From positions 423,987 through 480,385 of the forward strand of contig NZ_LMSL01000002.1 of the NCBI RefSeq assembly GCF_001428405.1: 56,399 nucleotides of DNA, in the 5' to 3' direction. Under the pieces are notes generated by a model. It saw only the letters and a program-made list of their open reading frames with translations, was not told the origin of the DNA and ran no database searches. Made by a program: the position numbers and the translations under genes. Below, piece after piece: positions 1 to 7,292 of this stretch (the first letter of the stretch is position 1; each line of letters starts with the position of its first letter). The stretch is from Frateuria sp. Soil773. Lineage in GTDB: Bacteria > Pseudomonadota > Gammaproteobacteria > Xanthomonadales > Rhodanobacteraceae.

Positions 1-1192
1 TCACGATGGCCGTTTGCAAACCCGGCGCGATCGGGCGGTGGCGGTGCCGGGGCACAATCGGCGTGCCTGCCGGCACCGCGCGAAAGGTATTGCGGTAAGT
101 GCCACTCTCTAATTCGGCCCGTTGCAGCAGGTGCGCCAGGTCCGCCCCCAGGTTGTTGGTGGCGTGGTGTTCCACCACCAACGGCACGAAGTCGATTCCG
201 TCGAGGTTCGGATGATCGGTCAGCGTGTAGCGCTTGCCGGCTTCGAGCGTGCGTACCGCGCCCTGGCCTTCGAAGCATCGAGCGTCGAGGCGGTGCGCAT
301 CGAGGAGCTGCTCAGCGCGCCGCCGGGCCTGCTCGGCGTTGTCATGGAAGCCCGCACGGTCGGCATCAAACAAGTCCAGGCCGGGCAGGCTCGGGCCCTC
401 ATTGGCAGCGGCCTGCGCCGTGCCCGCGATGCCCCGCAGGGCGTCGGCTTTCCAGCTCGACACCACCACGCTGTCCGGCGCGACTTGCACGCGCTCACTG
501 AATGCCGTGATGGCATCGTCTGCCTCGGTCGCGTCGATGCGATGGAAGCGAATCGATGCAGGCGCGCCGTCGGGCGATGAGGCGTGGCCATCGAAGATCA
601 CGAGCGTATGAGCCGGCATCTGATCGCCTTCGCCGCTGTCCTGGTCGTGCTCGAAACGATAGGACAGTCCTTCTTCACCGAGTAGACGCAGTACGTAGTC
701 GGCATCCAGCTCGCGGTACTGGGTGCAGATCGGACGCACGCGCAATGCGGCGCTGACGTCCGTGCGATGGCGCACTTCCGGATGATCCGCGAACACCTGC
801 GCAATCACATCGAGCGCGTGCTTGTCCTGGAAGATCAGCGCATTGCGGCGCAAGCGCAGGAACGCGAGGCTCGATTCAATCACCAAGCGGTAGCGAGCAA
901 GCCCGCCATCGGAGCCCAGGGCCGCGGCGTGAGTGATGTACCCGTGCCAGGACCGTGTGCCGCCATCGGCGGTGGCGATGCGCAGACTGGCCAGGCTGCC
1001 GGGCAGCGGGCCCAGGTCGATAAAGGCCGAGGTCGACAGGCAAGAGACGGCGAACTGAAAATCGTCGTTGACCGTTTCGTGCCCGTGCATCTGCTCGACC
1101 AGGAATGCGTCGGGCAGCTCCGTGTCGATGCCGAGCAGACGGGTTGTTTGCGAGAGCAGGCCAAACAAGGCCGGTAAATCCAAAGCGTCCAT
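1..1192 (-). CDS. vgrG: VgrG-family type VI secretion spike protein, C-terminal part outside window
   Basis: Reading leftwards from ATG 1192, the frame stays open to the window edge, giving about 397 codons of the N-terminal half of a VgrG (Rhs/Vgr family). Recognisable segments include GLLSQTTRLLGIDTELPD at the start, WHGYITHAA, RNALIFQDKHALDVIAQVF and RLLGEEGLSYRFEHDQ. These belong to the gp27-like part that forms the base of the T6SS spike. An AAGGA ribosome site lies about 7 nt upstream of the ATG. The protein is clearly paralogous to the vgrG at the right edge, which points the other way. The gp5-like needle and any effector extension lie outside the window, so its cargo cannot be inferred. 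No T6SS structural genes are visible. Confidence 0.93.
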   Translation of the reverse strand, partial: MDALDLPALFGLLSQTTRLLGIDTELPDAFLVEQMHGHETVNDDFQFAVSCLSTSAFIDLGPLPGSLASLRIATADGGTRSWHGYITHAAALGSDGGLARYRLVIESSLAFLRLRRNALIFQDKHALDVIAQVFADHPEVRHRTDVSAALRVRPICTQYRELDADYVLRLLGEEGLSYRFEHDQDSGEGDQMPAHTLVIFDGHASSPDGAPASIRFHRIDATEADDAITAFSERVQVAPDSVVVSSWKADALRGIAGTAQAAANEGPSLPGLDLFDADRAGFHDNAEQARRRAEQLLDAHRLDARCFEGQGAVRTLEAGKRYTLTDHPNLDGIDFVPLVVEHHATNNLGADLAHLLQRAELESGTYRNTFRAVPAGTPIVPRHRHRPIAPGLQTAIV

Positions 1193-1489
1193 GCAACATT
1201 CCTTATCGATCGCTTGCATCCAAGCCGGCAGCAGCACCTCCATTCATGCCGCTCGCTGCCTTATACGCCGCCATGCTTTGCTTTGCCATGACCGAGGCAC
1301 GATCACGGGAAATCCGACACGGTCTTGCAGCCACGCAACGGATGGCTATCCCGAAACTTACCCCCACGACGATATGCCGACCTCCGTTTGGCCTAGGCGG
1401 GCTGTGCGTAAGTGGCATCGACACCGCGCGAAGCGCCGGCGTAGCCTCGCTGTCCGTCGGCACCAATCGGTGGCGTGGGGGGATTGGTC

Positions 1490-2890
1490 ATGTTCCGTTT
1501 CCTGCGACAGCAGTCCGTGCGCTGGCTCGTGCTGCTCGGCGCGAGCGAGCTGCTGCTGCTCGCCGCCTCGCTGGGCCTGGCGATGTACCTGCGCTTCGCG
1601 CACCTGCCGGAGGATCTGGCCGAATTCTCGCAAAGCCTGCCGCAGCGCGCGCTGGTGTTCGCCGTCGTCATCCAGTTGGGCATGGCCGCGCTCGGCCAGT
1701 ACCAGACCCACCTGCGCACGAGCTGGTTCGGCCTGCTGGCGCGGCAGGCGGTGGCGTTCGCGCTGGGCGGCACCGGGCTGGCGATCGGCTACTACCTCGT
1801 GCCGCAGGCCTACGTCGGCCGTGGCGTGCTGGGCATCGCGCTGGCGATCGGCTTCGTGGCGATCATGCTGTTCCGCCTGCTGTTCCTGCGCCTGGTCGAG
1901 ATCGAGGCGCTGAAACGGCGCGTGCTGATCCTCGGCGCGGGCCAGCGCGCCGCGCAGATCCACCAGCGCATGCGCCGCCGCTCCGACCGGCGCGGCTTCA
2001 GCCTGGTGGGCTACCTGCCGCGGCTGGGCGAGCCGGTGCGCGTGCCGGAGGCGCAGGTGCTGCATCCGCAGGTGCCGCTGCACGTCCTGGCGCAGCGTGC
2101 GCAGGTGGACGAGATCGTGGTCGGCGTGGACGACCGCCGCGGCAGCCTGCCGATGGACGAGCTGCTCGAATGCCGGCAGGCCGGCGTCGCCATCACCGAC
2201 CTCACCACGTTCTTCGAGCGCGAATCGGGCCGCCTGCAGTTGTCGCTGCTCGATCCGTCCTGGCTGGTGTTCTCCGGCGGCTTCGACGCCACCCCGCTGC
2301 ACCGCGCGGCCAAGCGCGGCTTCGACCTGCTCGCCGCCACCGTGCTGCTGCTGGCGTTCTGGCCGCTGATGCTGCTGGTGGCGCTGGCGATCCGGCTCGA
2401 ATCCGGCCCCGGCCAGCCGGTGCTGTACCGGCAGGAGCGCGTGGGCGAGCGCGGCCGCACCTTCTGGCTGCTGAAGTTCCGCAGCATGCGCACCGACGCC
2501 GAGCGCGACGGCGTGGCGCGCTGGGCGCGCAAGGACGACGACCGCGTGACGCGGGTGGGACGGATCTGCCGCAAGCTGCGCTTCGACGAATTGCCGCAAC
2601 TGTGGAACGTACTCAAGGGCGAGATGAGCATCGTCGGCCCGCGACCGGAGCGGCCGCAGTTCGTCGCCGACCTGGCCACCAAGATCCGCTACTACAGCCT
2701 GCGCCATTGCCTCAAGCCCGGCCTCGCCGGCTGGGCCCAACTGAGCTATCCCTACGGCGCCTCGCAGGAGGATGCGGAGGAAAAGCTCAAGTACGACCTG
2801 TTCTACGTGAAGAACCACAACCTGCTGCTGGACCTGCTGATCCTGATCCAGACGGTGGAGGTGGTGCTGTTCGGACGCGGCGCGCGCTAG
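1490..2890 (+). CDS. Polyprenyl-phosphate sugar-1-phosphate transferase (EpsB_2/TIGR03013-like priming enzyme)
   Basis: A 466-residue membrane glycosylphosphotransferase that should place the first sugar-phosphate on undecaprenyl phosphate, initiating EPS repeat-unit synthesis. The N-terminal third is hydrophobic (WLVLLGASELLLLAASLGL and later segments). A nucleotide-binding-like middle region (VLILGAGQRAAQI) follows. The C-terminal bacterial sugar transferase domain begins near KRGFDLLAATVLLLAFWPL and carries YRQERVGERGRTFWLLKFRS and LRFDELPQLWNVLKGEMS followed by IVGPRPERP. This is the architecture of the sugar transferase of PEP-CTERM/XrtA EPS loci. A GTG lies 15 nt upstream in frame. ATG 1490 is preferred because the GGGGGA at 1477-1482 is then well spaced. 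The donor sugar cannot be read from the sequence. Confidence 0.93.
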   Translation: MFRFLRQQSVRWLVLLGASELLLLAASLGLAMYLRFAHLPEDLAEFSQSLPQRALVFAVVIQLGMAALGQYQTHLRTSWFGLLARQAVAFALGGTGLAIGYYLVPQAYVGRGVLGIALAIGFVAIMLFRLLFLRLVEIEALKRRVLILGAGQRAAQIHQRMRRRSDRRGFSLVGYLPRLGEPVRVPEAQVLHPQVPLHVLAQRAQVDEIVVGVDDRRGSLPMDELLECRQAGVAITDLTTFFERESGRLQLSLLDPSWLVFSGGFDATPLHRAAKRGFDLLAATVLLLAFWPLMLLVALAIRLESGPGQPVLYRQERVGERGRTFWLLKFRSMRTDAERDGVARWARKDDDRVTRVGRICRKLRFDELPQLWNVLKGEMSIVGPRPERPQFVADLATKIRYYSLRHCLKPGLAGWAQLSYPYGASQEDAEEKLKYDLFYVKNHNLLLDLLILIQTVEVVLFGRGAR

Positions 2891-2928
2891 CGGTCCGCTA
2901 GGGCCGTCGGGTGGCCGTCCCTGGCCGC

Positions 2929-2944
2929 GCCGGAACCTTCCGGC
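2929..2944. terminator. Short GC-rich hairpin between convergent genes
   Basis: A perfect palindrome, GCCGGAACCTTCCGGC, sits in the 81-nt gap between the converging sugar transferase and J-domain genes. It has no U-tract on either strand, so at best it is a weak bidirectional stop. The call rests on position and symmetry only. Confidence 0.3.
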
Positions 2945-2971
2945 ACGGACCGGCGACGCCGCCTGACGACC

Positions 2972-3643
2972 CTAGCGGATCGCCATCTCGGCGGCCGGCG
3001 GCGCAGGGCGCACGCTGGCCGTCCTCAGCGCATGCAGCGGCGAGCTGTACCAGTCCACCACCTCGTCGTGCTCGAAGCGGATCCACGAGGGGCCGTATTC
3101 CCAGCGGTCGCCCTGCACCGCCGTCGGCTCGCCCTCGGCGGCGAGCACCTCGTCCGGCGACATGCCCGGCCGCAGCGCCGGGGGATCGTCCGCCACCGTC
3201 CAGCCCACCGCGGCGCTGGCGGCGACGGGCGACGAGGACATGATCTCCGGCGGCAGCGACGCCACGTTCCACAGCGATACGCCCAGCGCCGCGGCCAGCA
3301 GCAGGATCAGTACCTTCGGGCGCTCCTGCGACGGCGCATCCAGCTGGACCGCCGGCGGCTGCCGCCATGCCGGCGCCGCGGTTTCCGGCGCCGCCGGCCG
3401 CGACGATCCCGGTGCACCGGGCAGGCGCCCGTGCCGGCGCTGGAACTCCATCGCCGCCCCGTACTGCGCGGTGAGCCGCTGCAGGCGCTCGGCCGCCCTC
3501 GCGTCGAGCGGGTTCCCGACGCGGTGGTCCGGATGCAGCATGGATACGTGCCGGCGATAGGCCCGCTTGAGCTCCAGCAGGCCGCAGCCCGGGCTCAGCC
3601 CCAGTTTCCGGTACAGGTCGAAGAAATCGGTCTCGCTGGCCAT
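2972..3643 (-). CDS. Membrane-anchored J-domain (DnaJ-like) protein
   Basis: 223 residues. The N-terminal 70 residues form a J domain (DFFDLYRKLGLSPGCGLLELKRAYR and so on) with the diagnostic HPD tripeptide in SMLHPDHR. This tripeptide stimulates DnaK-type ATPases. A Pro/Ala-rich linker and one transmembrane helix (VLILLLAAALGVSLWNVASL, about residues 110-130) follow. The C-terminal 90 residues (MSPDEVLAAEGEPTAVQGD) resemble small periplasmic SmpA/OmlA-like modules, but only weakly. It lacks the G/F, zinc-finger and client-binding domains of DnaJ. It is convergent with the priming transferase, so it may assist an envelope process, which is inference. A GGGGGA-containing purine run precedes the ATG. 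Confidence 0.8.
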   Translation of the reverse strand: MASETDFFDLYRKLGLSPGCGLLELKRAYRRHVSMLHPDHRVGNPLDARAAERLQRLTAQYGAAMEFQRRHGRLPGAPGSSRPAAPETAAPAWRQPPAVQLDAPSQERPKVLILLLAAALGVSLWNVASLPPEIMSSSPVAASAAVGWTVADDPPALRPGMSPDEVLAAEGEPTAVQGDRWEYGPSWIRFEHDEVVDWYSSPLHALRTASVRPAPPAAEMAIR

Positions 3644-3773
3644 GTCCTTTCCCCCGCACGGCCCGCGGTCCCTGCTAGGAGACTGCGGCTCCCGTATCCG
3701 GACGACGCCACGGCGGCACGGCCGGAGCGCAAGCCTCGCTCACCTCGGGCAAATTGGCAAGCACAATTTACTG

Positions 3774-3802
3774 TTGACATGATCTGACGCAATTCACAAA
3801 AT
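3774..3802 (+). promoter_or_regulatory. Putative sigma70 promoter for the secreted-protein gene
   Basis: A perfect -35 hexamer TTGACA (3774-3779) is followed after 17 nt by CAAAAT (3797-3802), a 4/6 match to the -10 consensus. Both lie in a locally AT-rich stretch 29 nt upstream of the ATG at 3831. The spacing is ideal. Transcription has not been demonstrated. Confidence 0.45.
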
Positions 3803-3830
3803 CAACCGTACTTGGCAGGGAATACCACCC

Positions 3831-4610
3831 ATGCACGGCCGTCGCACCCGGGTTGCCGCTCGTTGCCGCGCAGGCGTGGCCGCCGCGCTGCTGGCGGCCG
3901 GCCAGGCCGCGGCGCAGGCGCCGCCCGCCGTCACGCCCACCGGAACAGGCATGCCGCCGGCCGCCGCCGTCACGCTCGGCGCGCACACCCTGCTCGCCCA
4001 GTCCGAGGGCTTCGGCACGGACCCGGCCGTCACCGCCCCGATCGCGACCCGGCCGGGCGGCAGCGCGCTGATCGTGTTCAACGGCGGCTACGCCGGCAAC
4101 GCCGCGCCGCCCGTCGACAGCTACGCCAACCGCTGGACCCGGCTCGGCCGCGTGACCTACGGCAACGGCTACGACGGTTTCGACGTCAAGGCCTACGTCG
4201 CGCTGCGCGCCAGGGGCGGCCCCGGCCACACGGTGAGCTTCGCCAAGCGCGCCAACGCCGCCGGCGAGATCTCGGTGCCGTTCGTCGAGGTCAGGAACGC
4301 GGGCAGGCTGCAGGACGTGGCGCAGAACTACCCGGCCGCCGGCCTGGTGCTGACCAGCGGCTCGGTCACCACCACCGGGCCCGCCACCCTGGTGGCGCTA
4401 TGGTGGGGGGACGGCGCGGTAACACGGATGACCGCCACGCCGAACAACGGCTTCACCGTGATCGACCGCTTCCTGATGCTGCCGGACAACAGCGGCGTGC
4501 AATGCGCGGTGGCGTTCCGGCAGGTCGACGCGGCGGGGACATACAACGTCAGCTGGATAGGCGCGCCCATCCAGGGCGCCATATTATGGCTACTGGCATT
4601 CCAGTCCTAG
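3831..4610 (+). CDS. Secreted protein of unknown function
   Basis: 259 residues. The N-terminus is a typical Sec signal: basic MHGRRTRVAARCR, hydrophobic AGVAAALLAAG and an AxA cleavage region at QAAAQA. The mature part is rich in Gly, Ala and Thr, with predicted beta-strand character (GSALIVFNGGYAGN, GPATLVALWWGDG, YNVSWIGAPIQGAILWLLAF). I do not recognise a family or catalytic motif. Its position between the priming transferase and the putative tailoring genes suggests an envelope or EPS-associated role, but nothing proves it. An AGGGA lies about 9 nt before the ATG, and a good promoter precedes it. The next feature downstream is a REP-like element, so it is probably monocistronic. Confidence 0.75.
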   Translation: MHGRRTRVAARCRAGVAAALLAAGQAAAQAPPAVTPTGTGMPPAAAVTLGAHTLLAQSEGFGTDPAVTAPIATRPGGSALIVFNGGYAGNAAPPVDSYANRWTRLGRVTYGNGYDGFDVKAYVALRARGGPGHTVSFAKRANAAGEISVPFVEVRNAGRLQDVAQNYPAAGLVLTSGSVTTTGPATLVALWWGDGAVTRMTATPNNGFTVIDRFLMLPDNSGVQCAVAFRQVDAAGTYNVSWIGAPIQGAILWLLAFQS

Positions 4611-4931
4611 GTAACGTCGATTCCGCCCGTAAAGAGGGCAAGGCGCTTTTGGCATTGGCCATCGAGGCGCTGGATTCCTGCCCGTGCAGGAATGGCGGGC
4701 GTAATGGGCGTCCATCCGGATCTTTCCCGATGGACACGCGCGGCGATTATCCACCGGCATTTCATTTTCCGGCACGGGTCTCATTCGAAAGGCATTTTCA
4801 GGAATAACCGCGATTCCATGTCGTCGGCCGGGCCGGCGAAGCCGATCGGAGGCCGCCGCCGGAACCGGCGAAAGGCGACAGGTACCGCACAACCGGCCAT
4901 GCAATGCGGACAGGTTCCGGAGGGAGCCACC
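4611..4931 (+). other. 321-nt intergenic region with one REP-like hairpin
   Basis: No gene is supported here. The first 90 nt carry a REP-like palindrome (separate entry). An open frame continues upstream of 4932 (possible starts at 4692 and 4818), but its translation is Arg-rich and unlike the conserved domain. I therefore treat it as leader. Confidence 0.5.
4666..4703 (-). repeat. REP-like palindromic repeat, copy 1
   Basis: The core is ATTCCTGC (4674-4681), a 4-nt loop and GCAGGAAT (4686-4693), flanked by GGCGCTGG on the left. Read on the minus strand it becomes GCAGGAATCCAGCGCC. The copy at 48561-48594 has the same 8-4-8 architecture with ATTCCAGC...GCTGGAAT and a following CCCGCGCC. Repeats of this form are common between genes in Xanthomonadales chromosomes. 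They are usually copied by REP-associated transposases, none of which is present here. Confidence 0.6.
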
Positions 4932-5870
4932 ATGCTGGGCGAATTCGTCACCGACAGGCAATACGCCGCCCTGCTCGAGCGCGGCGGGAAAACGGCTGCG
5001 CCGATGCTCGCCTTCGAGCCCGCCGGCTTCGACGCCTGCTACAACCGCAAGCCCTTCCTGGTTGGGCACCGCCTGGCCGGCCACCCGCAGTTCGCGCTGC
5101 CGCGCCTGTTCGCGCTGTGCCGGCGCCTGCCGCCGGAACAGCTCCTGTTCCGGGTGGGGAACATCCCCGGCGACACCGAGCTGGAGACGTCCTACGACCG
5201 CTACCGGCGCGGCCTCACCCTGGACGAGGTGCTGGAACGCTTCGAGGAGAACCAGGCCTACCTGTGCATCAACAACCCCGAGCGCGACGCCGAATACGCG
5301 CCGCTGATCGAGGGCCTGCTCGCGGAAGTCGCCGCGCGCACCGACGCGCTCGACCCGGGCATGAGCTGGTACTCCAGCTACGTCTTCGTCTCCGCGCACG
5401 ACTCGGTGACGCCCTACCACATGGACCGCGAGATGAATTTCCTGCTGCAGATCCAGGGAACCAAGAAGGTGTTCCTGTGGGACCCGGCGGACGACGAGGT
5501 GATGAGTCCGGCGCAGAAGGATTTCCTGCTCGCCCACGTCGGCAGCCGGCCGCGCTACCGCCCGGCGCTGGAGGAGAAGGCGATGGCGTTCGAGCTGCGC
5601 CCCGGGCTGGGCGTGCACCATCCCTTCATCGCGCCGCATCGCGTGCACACCGGCGCGGCGCTGTCGGTCTCGCTCGCGCTGACCTTCCGCACGCGGCGCT
5701 CGGACATGTGGACCGACGCGCACCGCTTCAACGCGCGGCTGCGCCACCTCGGCCTGCGCCCCGGACCGGTGGGCCGCAACGCGCTGCTGGACCGCGCCAA
5801 GTCGGAGATCGCGCGGGCCGGCCAGCGCGTGCACCGCACGCTGGCGCCGACCGCGCCGGACGCGCCCTAG
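4932..5870 (+). CDS. JmjC/cupin-like protein, putative Fe(II)/2-oxoglutarate oxygenase
   Basis: 312 residues of the cupin_8/JmjC-like type. A HxD metal pair is visible in TPYHMDREMNFLLQIQG, followed by KKVFLWDPADDE, the usual tryptophan/aspartate strand. A distal histidine follows in IAPHRVHTGAALSVSLALTF. Together these would form the 2-His-1-carboxylate facial triad. Such enzymes hydroxylate amino acids, peptides or proteins, so tailoring of the neighbouring NRPS product is plausible but is inference. The start at 4932 is chosen because GAGGGAG precedes it by about 7 nt and homology-like sequence begins there. Starts at 4692 or 4818 would add an Arg-rich tail. It converges with the putative methyltransferase, with 9 nt between the two genes. 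Confidence 0.8.
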   Translation: MLGEFVTDRQYAALLERGGKTAAPMLAFEPAGFDACYNRKPFLVGHRLAGHPQFALPRLFALCRRLPPEQLLFRVGNIPGDTELETSYDRYRRGLTLDEVLERFEENQAYLCINNPERDAEYAPLIEGLLAEVAARTDALDPGMSWYSSYVFVSAHDSVTPYHMDREMNFLLQIQGTKKVFLWDPADDEVMSPAQKDFLLAHVGSRPRYRPALEEKAMAFELRPGLGVHHPFIAPHRVHTGAALSVSLALTFRTRRSDMWTDAHRFNARLRHLGLRPGPVGRNALLDRAKSEIARAGQRVHRTLAPTAPDAP

Positions 5871-5879
5871 CCCACCGCG

Positions 5880-6704
5880 CTAGGCCTCGCGGCTGAACAG
5901 GAAGCCGAAGTAGCGATCCAGCGAATGCCCGGGATGGAACGGGATCCGGCAGCGCCGGTCCGGGTTTTCCCAGCGGTCGCGCAACTGGTAGCCCAGCGCC
6001 TTCAGCCCGTCGACGAACTCGCGCTCGGCGCTGATCCGGTACGGGCAGCAGGTGGTGCCCATGTTCTGCACGGTGAAGTAGGACTCGGCCATGTGGATCG
6101 GCACCGAGTTCAGCAGCAGGTGCGCGGGCCGGCGCGGCAGATCGGCCAGCAGCCCGGCCAGCGTGTAGTCGAGGTATTGCAGCGAGCCAGCGGCGAACAG
6201 GATGTCGGCCTGCCCCGCGTCCGCGGCGCGCTCGGTGAACGCCAGGCGGCGCGGCGCATCGTGCTGTTCCGCCCAGGCGGCGCCGGCGGCGTTCACCGCC
6301 GGCACGTCGTGGACCTGCCAGCGCAGCCCCTCCGGGTAGTCCACGTAGCGCTGGTAGGCGTAGTAGGCGATGCCGATGTGGCCGCCCAGGTCGAACACCG
6401 AGCGGCTCCCCTCGGCGAACAGCCGCGCCAGCCACAGCATGACCGGGTAGTCGTAGAGGAACACGCGGCGGGTGCGGTCGCGGTACAGCGCGGCGGAGGC
6501 GCTGTTGTCGTAGCCGGTGGCGCGCGTCGGCGGCACGCTCGCCGCCGCCGCCGCCCAGCTCGGGAAGACGCCGCGGTAGAGGTTCTCCAGCAGCGAGTCG
6601 TGGGCGAGGAAGCGGCGCTCGTAGCGGGCCTCGCGCATGCGCCGGATGACCGGGAAACGGTCCGCATAGGCGACCCGCTCGCGCCTGGCTTGATTAATGT
6701 CCAT
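5880..6704 (-). CDS. Putative methyltransferase, TIGR04325-like
   Basis: 274 residues. It has a Rossmann-type SAM-binding start in SVFDLGGHIGIAYYAYQRY (motif I, DLGGxxG) and a following acidic/His strand in WQVHDVPAVNAAG. It continues with AGSLQYLDYTL and LLLNSVPIHMAESYFTVQNM. This pattern fits the TIGR04325 putative methyltransferase family often found in EPS and O-antigen clusters. The acceptor could be a sugar or the NRPS-PKS product. The start is uncertain. ATG 6704 (MDINQARRERV) has only a weak ribosome site, and in-frame starts exist up to 6863 whose extra residues look non-coding. It is transcribed divergently from the NRPS-PKS operon across a 588-nt gap. Confidence 0.75.
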   Translation of the reverse strand: MDINQARRERVAYADRFPVIRRMREARYERRFLAHDSLLENLYRGVFPSWAAAAASVPPTRATGYDNSASAALYRDRTRRVFLYDYPVMLWLARLFAEGSRSVFDLGGHIGIAYYAYQRYVDYPEGLRWQVHDVPAVNAAGAAWAEQHDAPRRLAFTERAADAGQADILFAAGSLQYLDYTLAGLLADLPRRPAHLLLNSVPIHMAESYFTVQNMGTTCCPYRISAEREFVDGLKALGYQLRDRWENPDRRCRIPFHPGHSLDRYFGFLFSREA

Positions 6705-7292
6705 GGCAACTGGCCATCCCGAAGATAATCGATCGTTGGCGCCAACCCATGGCGTCGGTTCATCGGCCATAAGGCAGGCCCGGGAAAATCGTTTCGGGCA
6801 CCCGGGAAAATCCGCCGCCATTAGCCGCGACACAGCCTGCATCGCGCTTGTCCGCACGGTCAATTAGAGCGTAAGTGGTGTATATCGGCGCGGCATGCCC
6901 GATATATAAATCCATTGCCGTGACCGAAGGTTCGCCGGCGAGCCGCCACAGCAAGGGGGATGCATGAACGGCAACGCGACCACGCATTTCGAGCGCGCCC
7001 GCAGGCAGCCCGGCGCCGTGCCGGCCGTAGCGCCGCGACGCGGTGCGCGATCCGTCCGCACGGGCCATCGCCCCGGCAGCCGGGACCGACCCGGATCGCC
7101 GTGGCGCAGGGGGCCGGCGCACGGCAGCTGACCCCGCTTCAACCGTTCGACCTATGCCGGACCGCCATGCCGCCCGCACCCGGGCAGCCGGCCGGCCGCA
7201 CGGTTCCGCACCTCCGCCCGCGGCGATCCGGAACCGACCGATGGAGCCATGGCGCGGCGCCCGGTGCGTTGCGCGCAGATGACGGAAGCCCG
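6705..7292 (+). other. Divergent intergenic region and long leader upstream of the NRPS-PKS gene
   Basis: 588 nt separate the divergent methyltransferase and NRPS-PKS starts. The segment near 6878-6912 is AT-rich and carries an inverted repeat (own entry). From 6960 to 7292 the NRPS frame is open (ATG 6960), but its translation is Arg/Pro/Gly-rich and matches no NRPS domain. This is either a long 5' leader or an unusual N-terminal extension. No riboswitch fold is recognised. Confidence 0.5.
6881..6906. promoter_or_regulatory. Inverted repeat, candidate operator for the divergent promoters
   Basis: TATATCGG (6881-6888) is repeated in perfect inversion as CCGATATA (6899-6906) with a 10-bp spacer. 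The half-site centres are therefore 18 bp apart. The repeat lies in the only AT-rich patch between the methyltransferase and NRPS-PKS genes, overlapping TATA-like -10 candidates on both strands. This is the geometry expected of a dimeric regulator, but no cognate regulator gene is in the window. Confidence 0.4.

Noticed and set aside
6964-7131. A 55-residue small open frame just before the hybrid synthetase
   Set aside because: It has a purine-rich stretch upstream, but the spacing is too short and the peptide is Arg/Pro-rich with no leader-peptide or run-of-codon pattern.
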